DNA of 64,000 nt from Shewanella cutis (GCF_022410515.1 NZ_JACSDI010000001.1:1054001-1118000); one strand, 5' to 3'. Positions 26,981 to 37,090 are shown, numbered from the stretch's first letter. The notes: generated by a model not told the origin, from the letters alone. Program-made: numbers and translations.

Positions 26981-28582
26981 ATGGAACCAGCCATCCTTAT
27001 TATCACCCTTATTTGCGGCATGCTCGTTAGCCGTATAGGACTCCCCCCTCTCATAGGCTACTTAGTGGCGGGCTTTGTACTGTTTGTAATGGGTATCGAA
27101 AAAGAAAGCATGCCACTGTTACAAGAGCTCGCCAATCTAGGGGTCACGCTACTGCTGTTTGCGATTGGTCTAAAACTCGATATTCGCAGCCTATTTAAGG
27201 CCGAGGTGTGGGCAGGGTCGAGTGTGCATTTGATGCTATCGATTCTGATATTTGTCCCAGTCCTCAAGATATTAGGATTATTAGGATTATCACAGCTCAC
27301 CAGTCTTGGGATTGAGCAGTTAACATTACTGGCGTTTGCATTAAGCTTCTCGAGTACCGTTTTTGCCGTAAAAGTATTAGAAGATAAAGGGGATATGCAA
27401 TCCCTGTATGGCCGTGTAGCCATCGGTATCCTGATTATGCAGGATATTTTTGCCGTACTCTTTTTAACCATTTCAAAGGGCGATGTGCCTTCGGTGTGGG
27501 CATTTGCACTATTGTTATTGCCACTGGCAAAACCGCTAATTTATAAAGCCTTTGACCGTGTTGGCCACGGTGAATTATTAGTGCTATTCGGATTAGTCAT
27601 GGCGCTGGTTGTCGGCGCTTGGTTATTTGAATCCCTCGGCCTGAAACCGGATCTCGGCGCACTGGTTATTGGTATTTTGCTCGCAGGGCATAAAAAGGCC
27701 TCTGAACTGGCGAAATCATTGTTCTATTTTAAAGAACTATTCCTTGTCGCCTTCTTCTTAACCATTGGTCTCAATGGCTTACCAACAGTTTCGGATATTG
27801 TGCTTGCCGCATTATTAGTACTGTTAGTACCGCTAAAAATTCTATTGTTTGTCTATATCTTAACTCGCTTTAAATTACGTTCTCGCACCTCAATGTTAGG
27901 ATCCTTTAACCTAGGTAACTTCTCAGAGTTTGGTCTAATTGTTGCGGCAGTTGCCACCAGTAAAGGCTGGTTACCGTCGCATTGGCTAGTCATTATTGCC
28001 GTGGCCTTAAGCTTTAGCTTTTTATTAGCGGCGCCGCTCAATGCCACCGTCGGAAGTATTTACCAACGCTTCCAACAACGTTTGGTCAGACTGGAAAAAC
28101 GCCCACTGCACCCTGAAGATAGGCCAATATCCATTGGTAATCCACGCTTTTTGATCTTGGGTATGGGTCGTATTGGTAGTGGAGCCTACGATGAGCTGCG
28201 CGCCCGATTCGACGGTGAAATCCTCGGAATTGAGCATAAACAAGATCTGGTCGATTTACACCGTGCCAAAGGCCGCAACGTGGTGCAAGGAGACGCTTCC
28301 GATACCGACTTTTGGGAAAAACTTGATAAGGCGCCCAATCTTGAGTTAGTGCTGCTGGCAATGCCACACCATGCGGGGAATTTATTCGCTGTAGAACAAC
28401 TTAAAAAGCTGAATTATCAAGGAAAACTGAGCGCAATTGTGCAATACGGTGAGGATGGCGCATCCCTAAGAAACTCTGGCGTGCATAGCGTTTACAACCT
28501 CTACGAAGCCGCGGGTGCGGGTTTTGTCGACCATGTTGTTCATGAGTTATTACCCGACTCTGAAACTAAGACAGCCGCCTAA
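26981..28582 (+). CDS. CPA2-family cation:proton antiporter with C-terminal TrkA-N domain
   Basis: This 533-aa inner-membrane protein has about 12 hydrophobic segments with the CPA2 (KefB/KefC-like) core. An RCK/TrkA-N Rossmann domain (FLILGMGRIGSGAYDEL, about residue 390 onward) senses nucleotides. K+ or Na+ exchange for H+ is expected; the ion cannot be told by reading. The longest frame starts at TTG 26948; the ATG at 26981 follows GGAG. An inverted repeat at 28674-28706 follows the gene. Confidence 0.88.
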   Translation: MEPAILIITLICGMLVSRIGLPPLIGYLVAGFVLFVMGIEKESMPLLQELANLGVTLLLFAIGLKLDIRSLFKAEVWAGSSVHLMLSILIFVPVLKILGLLGLSQLTSLGIEQLTLLAFALSFSSTVFAVKVLEDKGDMQSLYGRVAIGILIMQDIFAVLFLTISKGDVPSVWAFALLLLPLAKPLIYKAFDRVGHGELLVLFGLVMALVVGAWLFESLGLKPDLGALVIGILLAGHKKASELAKSLFYFKELFLVAFFLTIGLNGLPTVSDIVLAALLVLLVPLKILLFVYILTRFKLRSRTSMLGSFNLGNFSEFGLIVAAVATSKGWLPSHWLVIIAVALSFSFLLAAPLNATVGSIYQRFQQRLVRLEKRPLHPEDRPISIGNPRFLILGMGRIGSGAYDELRARFDGEILGIEHKQDLVDLHRAKGRNVVQGDASDTDFWEKLDKAPNLELVLLAMPHHAGNLFAVEQLKKLNYQGKLSAIVQYGEDGASLRNSGVHSVYNLYEAAGAGFVDHVVHELLPDSETKTAA

Positions 28583-28673
28583 GCAAGCTAAGTCGACAAC
28601 ACAAAATTCGACCATAGTTTAAGGCCAGATAAATTGTGTTGTCATGAATAAAACTCATCCTATTTAGGCTATA

Positions 28674-28706
28674 AATGACTCAGGAAAGGGATTTACCTGA
28701 GTCATT
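28674..28706 (+). terminator. probable terminator after the antiporter gene
   Basis: AATGACTCAGG/CCTGAGTCATT form an 11-bp perfect stem with an 11-nt loop, followed by a weak pyrimidine tract. The rest of 28583-28920 contains the galK promoter region and no gene. Confidence 0.5.
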
Positions 28707-28920
28707 CTCTCACCCGACAAAATCTGTCAAAACCACTAAAAATCAATCGCCTTAATTCACTTACATACGCACGAACATTGCGACATTCTTCAGTATCGAT
28801 TTTGCCTGACAAGCTTATCGTCTTTGCCATAGAAAATCTCAGTTACATCGCCGACTTAGTCGTGATATAAATCGAAAACAAGAACAAAATTAGCCCAGTT
28901 TTTTTGGAAGTATTCTCAGC

Positions 28921-30066
28921 ATGTCGAACCCTGCGCAGCGCGCCACCAAGTTATTTGTCCAAACCTTTGGCACTAAAGCCGATGATTTATATCAAGCCCC
29001 TGGCCGAGTGAATCTGATCGGCGAATACACGGATTACAACGACGGCTTTGTATTGCCTGCCGCCATTAATTTTCATACGGTTATTGCCGTTAAACGCCGT
29101 GAAGACAATAAGTTTCGCGCCGTTGCTGACGCCTTTCCTGGGCAAATTAAAGAATGGACCTTCGGCAAAGAAACCGAAATCCATCCCGAAGATGGTTGGG
29201 TAAATTATTTAAAAGGTTTCACAGCAGCAATGGCCAACACCGGGCTTATTGCCAAGGGCTTAGATTTAGCCGTGGTGGGCGATGTGCCGCTCGCCGCAGG
29301 ATTATCTTCCTCTGGCGCCTTGGTCGTCGCCTTTGGCACAGCCATTAGTGACAGCAGCCAATTGCATCTATCACCGATGGCAGTGGCACAATTGGCCCAA
29401 CGTGGCGAATATCGATATGTCGCATCGGCTTGCAGCATTATGGATCATATGGTTTGCGCGATGGGCGAGCCAGATCATGCGCTACTCATCGACTGCCTTG
29501 ACCTTGATAGCGAAGCGATTGCGATCCCTGAAAACCTCAGCCTGATCATTATTGATGCCCATATTGAAAAACAACGATTGGCCACGATTAGCCAGCAGCG
29601 ACGTGAAGAATGCGCTCAAGCTGCCGAGTTTTTTGGCTTAGATGCACTGCGCCACCTTGATTTGCGCCAGCTTGAAAGTGCCAAGGATAAATTGGATGAA
29701 ACCCTTTATCGCCGCGCCAAACACGTCGTCACCGAGAATAAACGCACTCAGAGTGCTGCTCGGGCACTAGAGCAAAATAATATTTCTAAATTCAGTCTAT
29801 TAATGGCTCAATCCCATCAATCGCTACGGGATGATTTTGAGGTAACGCTGCCCGAATTTGACACTTTGGTGGATATTGTTAGCCAAGTCATTGGCGAGCG
29901 TGGTGGCATACGCATGACCGATGGCTGTGTGGTCGCATTAGTCGATCATGAGCTTACCGATGCGGTAGTTTCTGCGGTCGAACAGGCGTTTTTTGAGCAA
30001 ACAGGGATAGACGCAACCGTTTATCTCTGTTCAGCGAGTGCTGGCGCGGGCCGTATCGACAGCTAA
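28921..30066 (+). CDS. galK: galactokinase
   Basis: This 381-aa GHMP kinase phosphorylates galactose with ATP to galactose-1-phosphate. It shows the galactokinase signature GRVNLIGEYTDYNDG near residue 28, the P-loop-like AAGLSSSGALVVAFG (about 122-136) and GGIRMTDGCVVALV near the C-terminus. It is 122 nt upstream of galM on the same strand. Neither galT nor galE is in the window, so the rest of the Leloir pathway must be elsewhere. Confidence 0.95.
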   Translation: MSNPAQRATKLFVQTFGTKADDLYQAPGRVNLIGEYTDYNDGFVLPAAINFHTVIAVKRREDNKFRAVADAFPGQIKEWTFGKETEIHPEDGWVNYLKGFTAAMANTGLIAKGLDLAVVGDVPLAAGLSSSGALVVAFGTAISDSSQLHLSPMAVAQLAQRGEYRYVASACSIMDHMVCAMGEPDHALLIDCLDLDSEAIAIPENLSLIIIDAHIEKQRLATISQQRREECAQAAEFFGLDALRHLDLRQLESAKDKLDETLYRRAKHVVTENKRTQSAARALEQNNISKFSLLMAQSHQSLRDDFEVTLPEFDTLVDIVSQVIGERGGIRMTDGCVVALVDHELTDAVVSAVEQAFFEQTGIDATVYLCSASAGAGRIDS

Positions 30067-30188
30067 ACACTTAATCGCACCAGCTAACTCCGCCACTAAT
30101 ACCATACGAATTCAACCATGAATTGTGTGGTATTTGTCATTTTTAAGAGGCAAAATCAAACGGTTAAATGACACATGAGGGAAACTAA

Positions 30189-31220
30189 ATGGTGCGTTTC
30201 AGTGTATTAGATCCTTGGACCGATCCCCGCGGCAGCGAAATTGAACGCGTGCGGATAGACAATGGCATCATCGCCTTGGAAGTGCTCAGTTTAGGCGGCA
30301 TTATTCGCGCGCTTTGGACGCCCGATAAACAGGGTGAGCGCGCCAATATCGTTCTAGGCTGCGACAGTGCCGAAGATTATCTAACTCAAAATGCGCACCT
30401 TGGCGCCATTGCAGGCCGCTTTGCTAATCGTATCGCCCTTGGCAAGCTGCAATATCAAGGACAAACCTATCAACTGGATATCAATCAAGCGAGCAACTGC
30501 TTACATGGTGGCCGCGAAGGTTTTAACAGAAAGAACTGGCACTTAGGCCAACTTCCCGATGGGGTAAGATTATCTTTAGTGAGCCCTGATGGTGATATGG
30601 GCTTCCCCGGTAATTGCACTGTGCAATTAGACTACCGCCTTGCCGCCAATAATCTCTATGTGGAAATATTGGCCAGTGTCGATAAACCTTGTCCGGTGAG
30701 CCTGACTCAGCACAGCTATTTTAATCTGGATGGCTCTCACAATAATCATCAGCACCAGATGCAAATCGATGCGACACACTATTTGACGATGAACGAAGTC
30801 GGTATTCCTACGGGAATTGCCGAGGTTAAAGACAGCATTTTCGATTTAACTCAAGGTGTTACCCTTGGCGAAAAACTCCATGACCCCACATTAGCAAGCA
30901 CCCGAGGATATGATCATTGTTATCTGATGGATAATCTCGATGGCTCACTACGCCGCTTTGGTTGTTTAAGCAGTCCTGTGAGCGGCCGTGCCATGACGGT
31001 ATTTACCAATCAGCCTGGCGTACAACTCTACTGCGCTAACTTTTTAGCGGGAACCGTTGGACGAAACCAACAAAGTTTGCACCAACATCAGGGCGTGTGT
31101 ATTGAACCGCAAAAGCTGCCTGATTCGCCCAATCAAACGCAATTGGGTGATGATGCCTGGTTAGTACCAGGGAAAATCTATCATCATATTAGTCGATATC
31201 AATTTGATATTGTTGACTAA
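30189..31220 (+). CDS. galM: aldose 1-epimerase (mutarotase)
   Basis: This 343-aa protein of the galactose mutarotase-like fold interconverts alpha and beta anomers of galactose. Visible are NRIALGKLQYQGQTYQL, LHGGREGFNRKNWH (His), SLTQHSYFNLDG (catalytic His) and GVCIEPQKLPDSPN (catalytic Glu). It is probably co-transcribed with galK. Hairpins follow at 31260-31290 and 31293-31320. Confidence 0.93.
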   Translation: MVRFSVLDPWTDPRGSEIERVRIDNGIIALEVLSLGGIIRALWTPDKQGERANIVLGCDSAEDYLTQNAHLGAIAGRFANRIALGKLQYQGQTYQLDINQASNCLHGGREGFNRKNWHLGQLPDGVRLSLVSPDGDMGFPGNCTVQLDYRLAANNLYVEILASVDKPCPVSLTQHSYFNLDGSHNNHQHQMQIDATHYLTMNEVGIPTGIAEVKDSIFDLTQGVTLGEKLHDPTLASTRGYDHCYLMDNLDGSLRRFGCLSSPVSGRAMTVFTNQPGVQLYCANFLAGTVGRNQQSLHQHQGVCIEPQKLPDSPNQTQLGDDAWLVPGKIYHHISRYQFDIVD

Positions 31221-31259
31221 AATTGAAATGAGCATCTGTAGGAATTAAAAAGAAAGGCT

Positions 31260-31290
31260 GGTAAGGAATAAAGTCGTTTCATTCCTTACC
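31260..31290 (+). terminator. possible terminator after galM
   Basis: GGTAAGGAAT/ATTCCTTACC form a 10-bp stem with an 11-nt loop, then TTTAT. A second inverted repeat (TATCCAAT/ATTGGATA) follows at 31293-31320, up to the next gene's stop. Confidence 0.55.
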
Positions 31291-31320
31291 TTTATCCAAT
31301 GTTGCCGAAGCAATTGGATA

Positions 31321-31725
31321 TTAATCGTCGAAATCATCGCCCCAATCTTCATCGAAATCAGCACCAATTGCATCTGTTTCGATTTCAGGCTCAACCTCAG
31401 GCTTAGCCTTACGAACAGGACCAGAATCCTTAACGTTGTTCAGGTCAATACGGGCTTGATGCTTACTCATAAATTGAGCGCGAGCCGCTTTCCATGCACC
31501 GCTATATTTAGCTTCAGCCGCTTTTAGTGCTGCATCATCTAAATCATGTAGGTTTACTTTAACTATGTCTTCTACGTACTCAACAATGGTATCACGGTCG
31601 GTATTGTAGAGGTAAATTCGTCCAGGGGAAGCCTCTGGCAGCTGGTTGTCATGGACGACAATCGCGTTGCCCTTCGATGTTCTCAGCTCACCATACCAAA
31701 CCTGTTTCTTTGCTGTGTTATACAT
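31321..31725 (-). CDS. conserved hypothetical protein with acidic C-terminal tail
   Basis: I do not recognise this 134-aa protein. The N-terminal 65 residues (YNTAKKQVWYGELRTSKGNA onward) look like a small beta-rich domain. A Lys/Ala-rich helix follows, then an acidic tail of about 30 residues with repeated D, E, W and F (DFDEDWGDDFDD). There is no signal peptide or TM segment. The longest frame starts with TTG at 31734; I chose the ATG at 31725. It converges on galM. The tail resembles protein- or nucleic-acid-mimicking tails, but no function can be given. Confidence 0.65.
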   Translation of the reverse strand: MYNTAKKQVWYGELRTSKGNAIVVHDNQLPEASPGRIYLYNTDRDTIVEYVEDIVKVNLHDLDDAALKAAEAKYSGAWKAARAQFMSKHQARIDLNNVKDSGPVRKAKPEVEPEIETDAIGADFDEDWGDDFDD

Positions 31726-32045
31726 ATATGCCAATACCCTTAAATCAACACATACACTATGAGTTTTTTAGTCTGAATAAGCGAAGCGTCGCTTGCTTTG
31801 ATCCACGAATAGCGCCGGAAAGTCTCTGACGTTTTCAACTGGGTATTTTTACAGAATATTTCCGATAATCAATGCCTCATACCATGAAATTTTCACTTAT
31901 TACGCATTAATTTCGGCCAAAGTCTCTAAAAAATTTTGTCACTAACGACTTTAGTCTAAAAAAACATCACGGCAAGTTTTAATTCTGTAACCATCGCCAT
32001 TAAATGATTGAGACGATAGAGTTTACCGCATGTAACTTAGTTAGC
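31726..32045. other. intergenic region, nothing recognised
   Basis: 320 nt between two minus-strand genes with no convincing frame or strong hairpin. It presumably holds the promoter of the hypothetical gene. Confidence 0.4.
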
Positions 32046-33044
32046 TCACAATGTTAATACGACTTTACCCCGATGTTCGCCCGACTGCATTAATCTATGG
32101 GCCTTAGGTGCATCGATCAATGGGTACGTTGCAAAAATATGTGGCACAATTTGCTGGCTATCAAGTAATGGCCACACACGTTCATGTAATTGCCTTGCGA
32201 TTTCAGCTTTTGCTTCAACAATTTGAGGCCTGAGAGTCGAGCCTGTCCAGACAATTCGCTTCGCCATCAATTGGAGAATATTCACCTCGGCTTTAGGACT
32301 ACGCTGGGTCGAAACCGACACCATACGCCCATCCAACGCGAGCGCTTGCAAGTTGAGGTTAATAAAATCGCCGCCTGCAATATCGAATACCACATTCACA
32401 CCCTTACCTTGGGTAAAGAGCATCACTTCTTCAACAAAATTCTGGGTGTTGTAGTTCACCACCAAATCAGCGCCTAACCCTAGGCAATAGTCACGCTTTT
32501 CATCTTGCCCTGTAGTCGCAATCACCTTAGCACCGAGACGATTAGCAAGCGCAATCGCCGTACTGCCAATGCCACCTGAGCCACCGTGTATCAAAACGGT
32601 TTCGCCCGCCTTTAGTCCGACGCGCATAAATAAGTTACCCCAAACGGTAAAAAAGGTTTCAGGTAACGCGGCTGCTTGCACCATCGAAAATCCCTTTGGG
32701 ATCGGCAAACAATGAGCTGCATAGGTCAAGGTGTATTCGCCATAACCGCCACCTGGGACTAAAGCACAGACTTTATCCCCCAATTGCCATTGGGTTACTC
32801 CCTCACCTAAGGCGCAAATCTCACCAGCCACTTCAAGCCCTAAAATTAACGATGCTCCAGGCGGTGGCGGGTAGGCTCCCGCCCTTTGCTTAAGATCCGG
32901 CCCATTCACCCCAGCCGCACTTACACGGATAAGAACTTGTCCAGCCCCAACAACCGGTAAGGGAGAGCGGGAAAGTTGCATCACCTCTGGCGCACCGGGC
33001 TGTTCAATATGAATATGGGCATAATCATTGGGTAAATCTGACAT
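32046..33044 (-). CDS. zinc-independent quinone oxidoreductase-like medium-chain dehydrogenase
   Basis: This 332-aa cytoplasmic enzyme is of the MDR superfamily, PIG3/quinone oxidoreductase branch. It has a GroES-like N-terminal domain (GVNGPDLKQRAGAYPPP) and a Rossmann domain with LIHGGSGGIGSTAIALA (about 145-161) for NADPH. There is no zinc-binding Cys set. The likely reaction is one-electron or enone reduction of quinones; the substrate is unknown. The longest frame starts with TTG at 33062; the ATG at 33044 follows AAGGAG. Confidence 0.88.
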   Translation of the reverse strand: MSDLPNDYAHIHIEQPGAPEVMQLSRSPLPVVGAGQVLIRVSAAGVNGPDLKQRAGAYPPPPGASLILGLEVAGEICALGEGVTQWQLGDKVCALVPGGGYGEYTLTYAAHCLPIPKGFSMVQAAALPETFFTVWGNLFMRVGLKAGETVLIHGGSGGIGSTAIALANRLGAKVIATTGQDEKRDYCLGLGADLVVNYNTQNFVEEVMLFTQGKGVNVVFDIAGGDFINLNLQALALDGRMVSVSTQRSPKAEVNILQLMAKRIVWTGSTLRPQIVEAKAEIARQLHERVWPLLDSQQIVPHIFATYPLIDAPKAHRLMQSGEHRGKVVLTL

Positions 33045-33495
33045 AGCTAACTCCTTGTACAACTTGGGGATTTTTGGCTTATCGCTGCAAGCATAACGGC
33101 ACCATAGCTCAGGTTAAAGCACATCAACCCAAACAATGTTGGAATGAACTTTGTTGACCGTTTGCGAGATAACAAAGGGACGCCAGCAACTTGAATGAAA
33201 CGATGCCACATTAAAACAATTGCCGTCTAGATTACCAATTTTTATTAACCGCACGAAAACTCAATAAAAAATACAACAAAAACATAACCATAAAAACAAT
33301 GTAAAATATTTGTAAATTTTTATCGATTTATATTGGATATTTTATGCAATTTATTTCATGATATTTCGGCGCTAACTGAATTAGACAAGCATTAAATTCA
33401 GTTGGACCAATGAGGTCCGAGGTTAATTGCTGTAATACATCGGATAACGCCCAAGGAAGATCTGCTTTGCAGATAACAATAACTATGGAAACACC
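33045..33495. other. AT-rich promoter region of the collagenase gene
   Basis: 451 nt with a very AT-rich stretch at about 33230-33360. There is an imperfectly spaced inverted repeat ACTGAATT/AATTCAGT at 33376-33403 and no gene. Silencing by H-NS-like proteins is possible but only inferred. Confidence 0.45.
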
Positions 33496-36400
33496 ATGAA
33501 ACAGACTCTACTTTTCGCGGCTATTAGCTTAGCCATTGCAACCCCCTCGCTCGCCCATAACCATTCACAACAAGACCCAAACCATTCAGTAGAAGCGAAA
33601 AACACAGCAATCCCGAGTACACTAGCACCGTTAGCTTCACCGTCAGCGCCACTCAATTTTGATGCCAGCCATCGGCCGTTATTACCCAGTAACAGCTTGA
33701 TAGCCTCCCCTAACGAGCCGACACACTCTGAGTACCTCGATGCACATTCTTCACAACAGCAAGCATTGCTCGAGAACTCTCCGAGATCAAAAGCCAGCCG
33801 CTTTGCCGCCAATGCCGACTGTAGTAACTTTGTTGGTAAATCGGGCCAAGCCCTGTTAGATGAGCTAACGCAGTCCACACCGCAGTGTGTCGGTAAGCTA
33901 TTTAATCTCAAGGGAAGTGACGCAAGCAGCGTATTTAGTGAAGCGAATGTATCCACAGTTGCTAATGCGATTGCGGCCAAGGCGCCCCAATACACTGGCG
34001 TGGATAACCAAGGTATTGAGTCACATATTTACTTTGTGCGCGCCGCGCTTTATGTGCAGTTTTACAACCCTAGCGATGTACCCGCCTACAGCAGCGCGGT
34101 AAAAAACAATTTAAAATCAGCGCTTAATGCTCTCTTTGCCAATAACGCGATTTGGACACTCTCCGATGCCAATGCCAGCGTGCTCAAAGAAGCACTGATC
34201 CTGATTGATTCGGCTGAACTGGGGGCTGATTTTAACTTTGTCACCCTCAAAGTGCTTAATGACTACAACAGCACATGGCAAGCCAGCTTTGCGCTGAATG
34301 CGGCCGCCAATACCGTGTTTACCACCTTATTCCGCGCCCAGTGGAATCCTGACATGCAGGCACTATTTGCCCGAGATCATGCCATTTTGGATGCGCTCAA
34401 CCAGTTCCAACTTAACCATAGGGACTTGCTCGGCACCAATGCTGAATATGTTTTAGTCAATGCTGTTAGAGAGTTATCTAGACTTTACTACATTGATGCT
34501 ATGCGCCCAAAAGTCACCCAATTGGTCAAAAATATCTTAAACAGCACCAGCAAAAATGATCCCAGTAAAGTGCTGTGGTTTGCAGCCGCCGAGATGGCAG
34601 ATTACTACGATCGCAGCAATTGTAATGCTTATCAGATCTGCGGTTTCAAGGCGCAATTGGCCGCCGATAGCTTACCGTTCAATTGGAAATGCTCCGACAG
34701 TCTCAAGATCCGCGCCCAAGATCTTTACCAAGATCAAGCCAAATGGGCATGCGGAGTATTAAGTCAGCAAGAAAGCCATTTCCACACGATACTCGAAACG
34801 GGAATGCAGGCGGTCGCACAGGATAACAATGATGATTTAGAGCTGGTGATTTTTGGCAGCTCGTCAGAATATCAATCCCTTGCCAACAGCATTTTTGGGA
34901 TCAATACCAACAATGGCGGCATGTATTTAGAAGGCTCTCCCGCAGGACTTAAAAACCAAGCGCGCTTTATAGCCTATGAGGCCGAATGGCGTCGCCCAGA
35001 TTTTCATGTGTGGAACTTACAGCATGAATACGTGCATTACCTCGATGGCCGCTATAACTTGTTTGGCGACTTCAGCCGCAGCGTATCCGCCAACACAATT
35101 TGGTGGATTGAAGGATTAGCGGAATATATTTCATACCGAGATGCCAACCCCGCTGCCATCGCCATGGGTGAAACCGGAGAGTTTATGCTCTCAACCATCT
35201 TTAAAAACACCTATGACTCGGGCCAAGACCGCATCTACCGTTGGGGTTACCTCGCCGTACGCTTCATGTTTGAAAATCACCGTGATGATGTTCGCCAGAT
35301 CCTAACCTTCCTGCGTAATAACCAATATGCTGAATATCAAGCATTTATGGACTCCATTGGCACCCGCTATGACAACGAATGGCGCGGCTGGCTCACCAGC
35401 GGTTTAAGCACTACCAACAATGGTATTGTCGATAAAGGCCCAAGTGATGAACAGGCTAATGCCAGTGGTCGCGAAGGCAATTGGGAAGGCCCGACTGGCA
35501 CCATCAGCAAGGATTACTCGCCCTGCCAAGTCAGTAACGAAGCATACCGCTACAGCGAGTCTGCCAGCCTCAGTCTTGAGGTTCCCATGGAGTGTATTGA
35601 CGCCAAACAAGGCCGAGCCAGCTTTAGCTTTGCCAATACTGACCGCTCGGCTCAGGATATTTGGATCAAAATTGGCGGTGGTTGGGGTGATGCCGATATT
35701 TATTACGATTCAAGGGGATGGGCAAGTGCTGAAAAAAATCAGGGCTATGGCATCGGCAATGGTAATTACCAAGTAATCAAAGTGAGCCTAAACCCGAATG
35801 AGTATTGGCACTATATCACCCTAGAAGGGGATTTTGGTGGTGTTGATATGCTGGTCAGCACCACTGAGTTAGTTGCTGATACCGATCCCGACTTAGGTGA
35901 TGGCGGCGATACTGGCGGTGAAGTACCCAGCAATTGCGGTGCCGCAACCATCAATTACGGCAAGTTAACCCTCGGAAAAGATGAATGCCTTAGCGGTGGC
36001 CGTAATAGCTTTTATTTCTGGGTCGATGCTGACAACAGCCAATTTAGTGTTAGCACAACCGGGGGAACAGGCGATGCCAATATTTACTTTAATGCCAATA
36101 CTTGGGCAAGCGCGAGCAATGCCCAAGTCAGCAGCGTAAATCCAGGCAACAAAGAGTCCTTTAGCTTTACGGCAAACAGTGGCTGGCGATATATCACTGT
36201 TGATACTACGAGTGAATTTAGTGGCGTGAGCTTCAACCTTAAAGCCGGTGGTGGCAGTAGCGTTCCTAATCAAATTGCCAATGCCTGTGCGACTAAATCA
36301 CCCGTGAGCTATACCCAACTCACGCCGGGTGATGCCGTCTGTAGCGCCAATGGCCGTAATGACTATTACCTTTGGGTTCCCGAAGGAACAAGCCAACTAG

Positions 36401-36609
36401 AAGTACGCTCGGCCCACGGAACTGGAGATGTCAGCCTTTACTCGGGTCGCAGCTGGGCCAATGCCCAGCAATATGAAGCCGCCTCAACAAATGCTGGCAG
36501 CACTACGGAGCAAATCAAGGTCAATAATCCCAGTGCTGGCTGGTATTACATTACGCTCCAAAGTGAAGGCCAAAGTGCAGGTGTAGCTCTTCAAGTAGAT
36601 TTACGCTAA
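33496..36609 (+). CDS. secreted M9-family microbial collagenase
   Basis: This 1037-aa precursor has a signal peptide (MKQTLLFAAISLAIATPSLA). A propeptide-like region and an M9 N-terminal activator domain (about 95-290) are followed by the zinc peptidase domain with HEYVH (about 510-514) and a Glu ligand in WWIEGLAEY (about 539). After about residue 700 come three beta-sandwich repeats resembling the prepeptidase C-terminal (PPC) domain (about 700-795, 815-918, 928-1037). Each shows (D/S)...YYLWV- and GW.YITL-like strands. Such enzymes degrade collagen and gelatin outside the cell. Peptide nutrition or host interaction is inferred. Terminator at 36642-36668. Confidence 0.9.
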   Translation: MKQTLLFAAISLAIATPSLAHNHSQQDPNHSVEAKNTAIPSTLAPLASPSAPLNFDASHRPLLPSNSLIASPNEPTHSEYLDAHSSQQQALLENSPRSKASRFAANADCSNFVGKSGQALLDELTQSTPQCVGKLFNLKGSDASSVFSEANVSTVANAIAAKAPQYTGVDNQGIESHIYFVRAALYVQFYNPSDVPAYSSAVKNNLKSALNALFANNAIWTLSDANASVLKEALILIDSAELGADFNFVTLKVLNDYNSTWQASFALNAAANTVFTTLFRAQWNPDMQALFARDHAILDALNQFQLNHRDLLGTNAEYVLVNAVRELSRLYYIDAMRPKVTQLVKNILNSTSKNDPSKVLWFAAAEMADYYDRSNCNAYQICGFKAQLAADSLPFNWKCSDSLKIRAQDLYQDQAKWACGVLSQQESHFHTILETGMQAVAQDNNDDLELVIFGSSSEYQSLANSIFGINTNNGGMYLEGSPAGLKNQARFIAYEAEWRRPDFHVWNLQHEYVHYLDGRYNLFGDFSRSVSANTIWWIEGLAEYISYRDANPAAIAMGETGEFMLSTIFKNTYDSGQDRIYRWGYLAVRFMFENHRDDVRQILTFLRNNQYAEYQAFMDSIGTRYDNEWRGWLTSGLSTTNNGIVDKGPSDEQANASGREGNWEGPTGTISKDYSPCQVSNEAYRYSESASLSLEVPMECIDAKQGRASFSFANTDRSAQDIWIKIGGGWGDADIYYDSRGWASAEKNQGYGIGNGNYQVIKVSLNPNEYWHYITLEGDFGGVDMLVSTTELVADTDPDLGDGGDTGGEVPSNCGAATINYGKLTLGKDECLSGGRNSFYFWVDADNSQFSVSTTGGTGDANIYFNANTWASASNAQVSSVNPGNKESFSFTANSGWRYITVDTTSEFSGVSFNLKAGGGSSVPNQIANACATKSPVSYTQLTPGDAVCSANGRNDYYLWVPEGTSQLEVRSAHGTGDVSLYSGRSWANAQQYEAASTNAGSTTEQIKVNNPSAGWYYITLQSEGQSAGVALQVDLR

Positions 36610-36641
36610 TCAGCCGCACTATAGCGGTATAAGCTAAAAGC

Positions 36642-36668
36642 AAAAATCCCTGCTAGGCAGGGATTTTT
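36642..36668 (+). terminator. terminator after collagenase gene
   Basis: AAAAATCCCTGC/GCAGGGATTTTT with a 3-nt loop. Confidence 0.88.
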
Positions 36669-36805
36669 ATTATTTCAATCGGTTAGCACACAAAGGCAGC
36701 TTTAGCCTTGCCTCAAACTCACGCGCTACGTGGCCAATTGCTGAGTAAACTAGCTATTGTTAACCGCGATTAAAAGCAGAGGGTAATCTGACACAGCCAC
36801 GGCAA

Positions 36806-36833
36806 CGCCATTAAGTGTGGGTGTCCAGATTTG
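36806..36833 (+). repeat. solitary REP-like terminus
   Basis: cgccattaagtgtgggtgtccagatttg matches the terminal repeats found upstream of the transposase gene at 39651-39747. The rest of 36669-36937 shows no gene. Confidence 0.7.
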
Positions 36834-36937
36834 CTCGTCGGTTTAGCGCCAAGCAAGTTTGAAATGTCTTCAGGTATCAAATCATCCCCGCAGATCCGCA
36901 AAGCTGCTTGTGAATATTCAAGTGCACCCATCAAAGG

Positions 36938-37090
36938 CTCTAACGTTTGGTTAAGTGGCGAGCTTTAGCCCGTCCCAGCGAGCGAATTGAACCAGTTGTT
37001 ATGACTGGTTCGTCGTGCACGACCCTCGAGGCAATGAGCGGTCTTGCTCGTTCCGTGAATAAAGTGAGCGATTTGAGCAGCTTATTATGA
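36938..37090 (-). other. candidate degenerate attC site
   Basis: On the minus strand, the sequence from the stop of the 97-aa gene to GTTAGAG at 36944-36938 has attC character. It reads gctgctcaaatcgctcac at the R'' side, an internal 8-bp hairpin (gaaccagt/actggttc) and acttaaccaaacGTTAGAG at the R' side. Both core heptamers deviate from RYYYAAC/GTTRRRY, so this is a weak call on its own. Confidence 0.4.
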
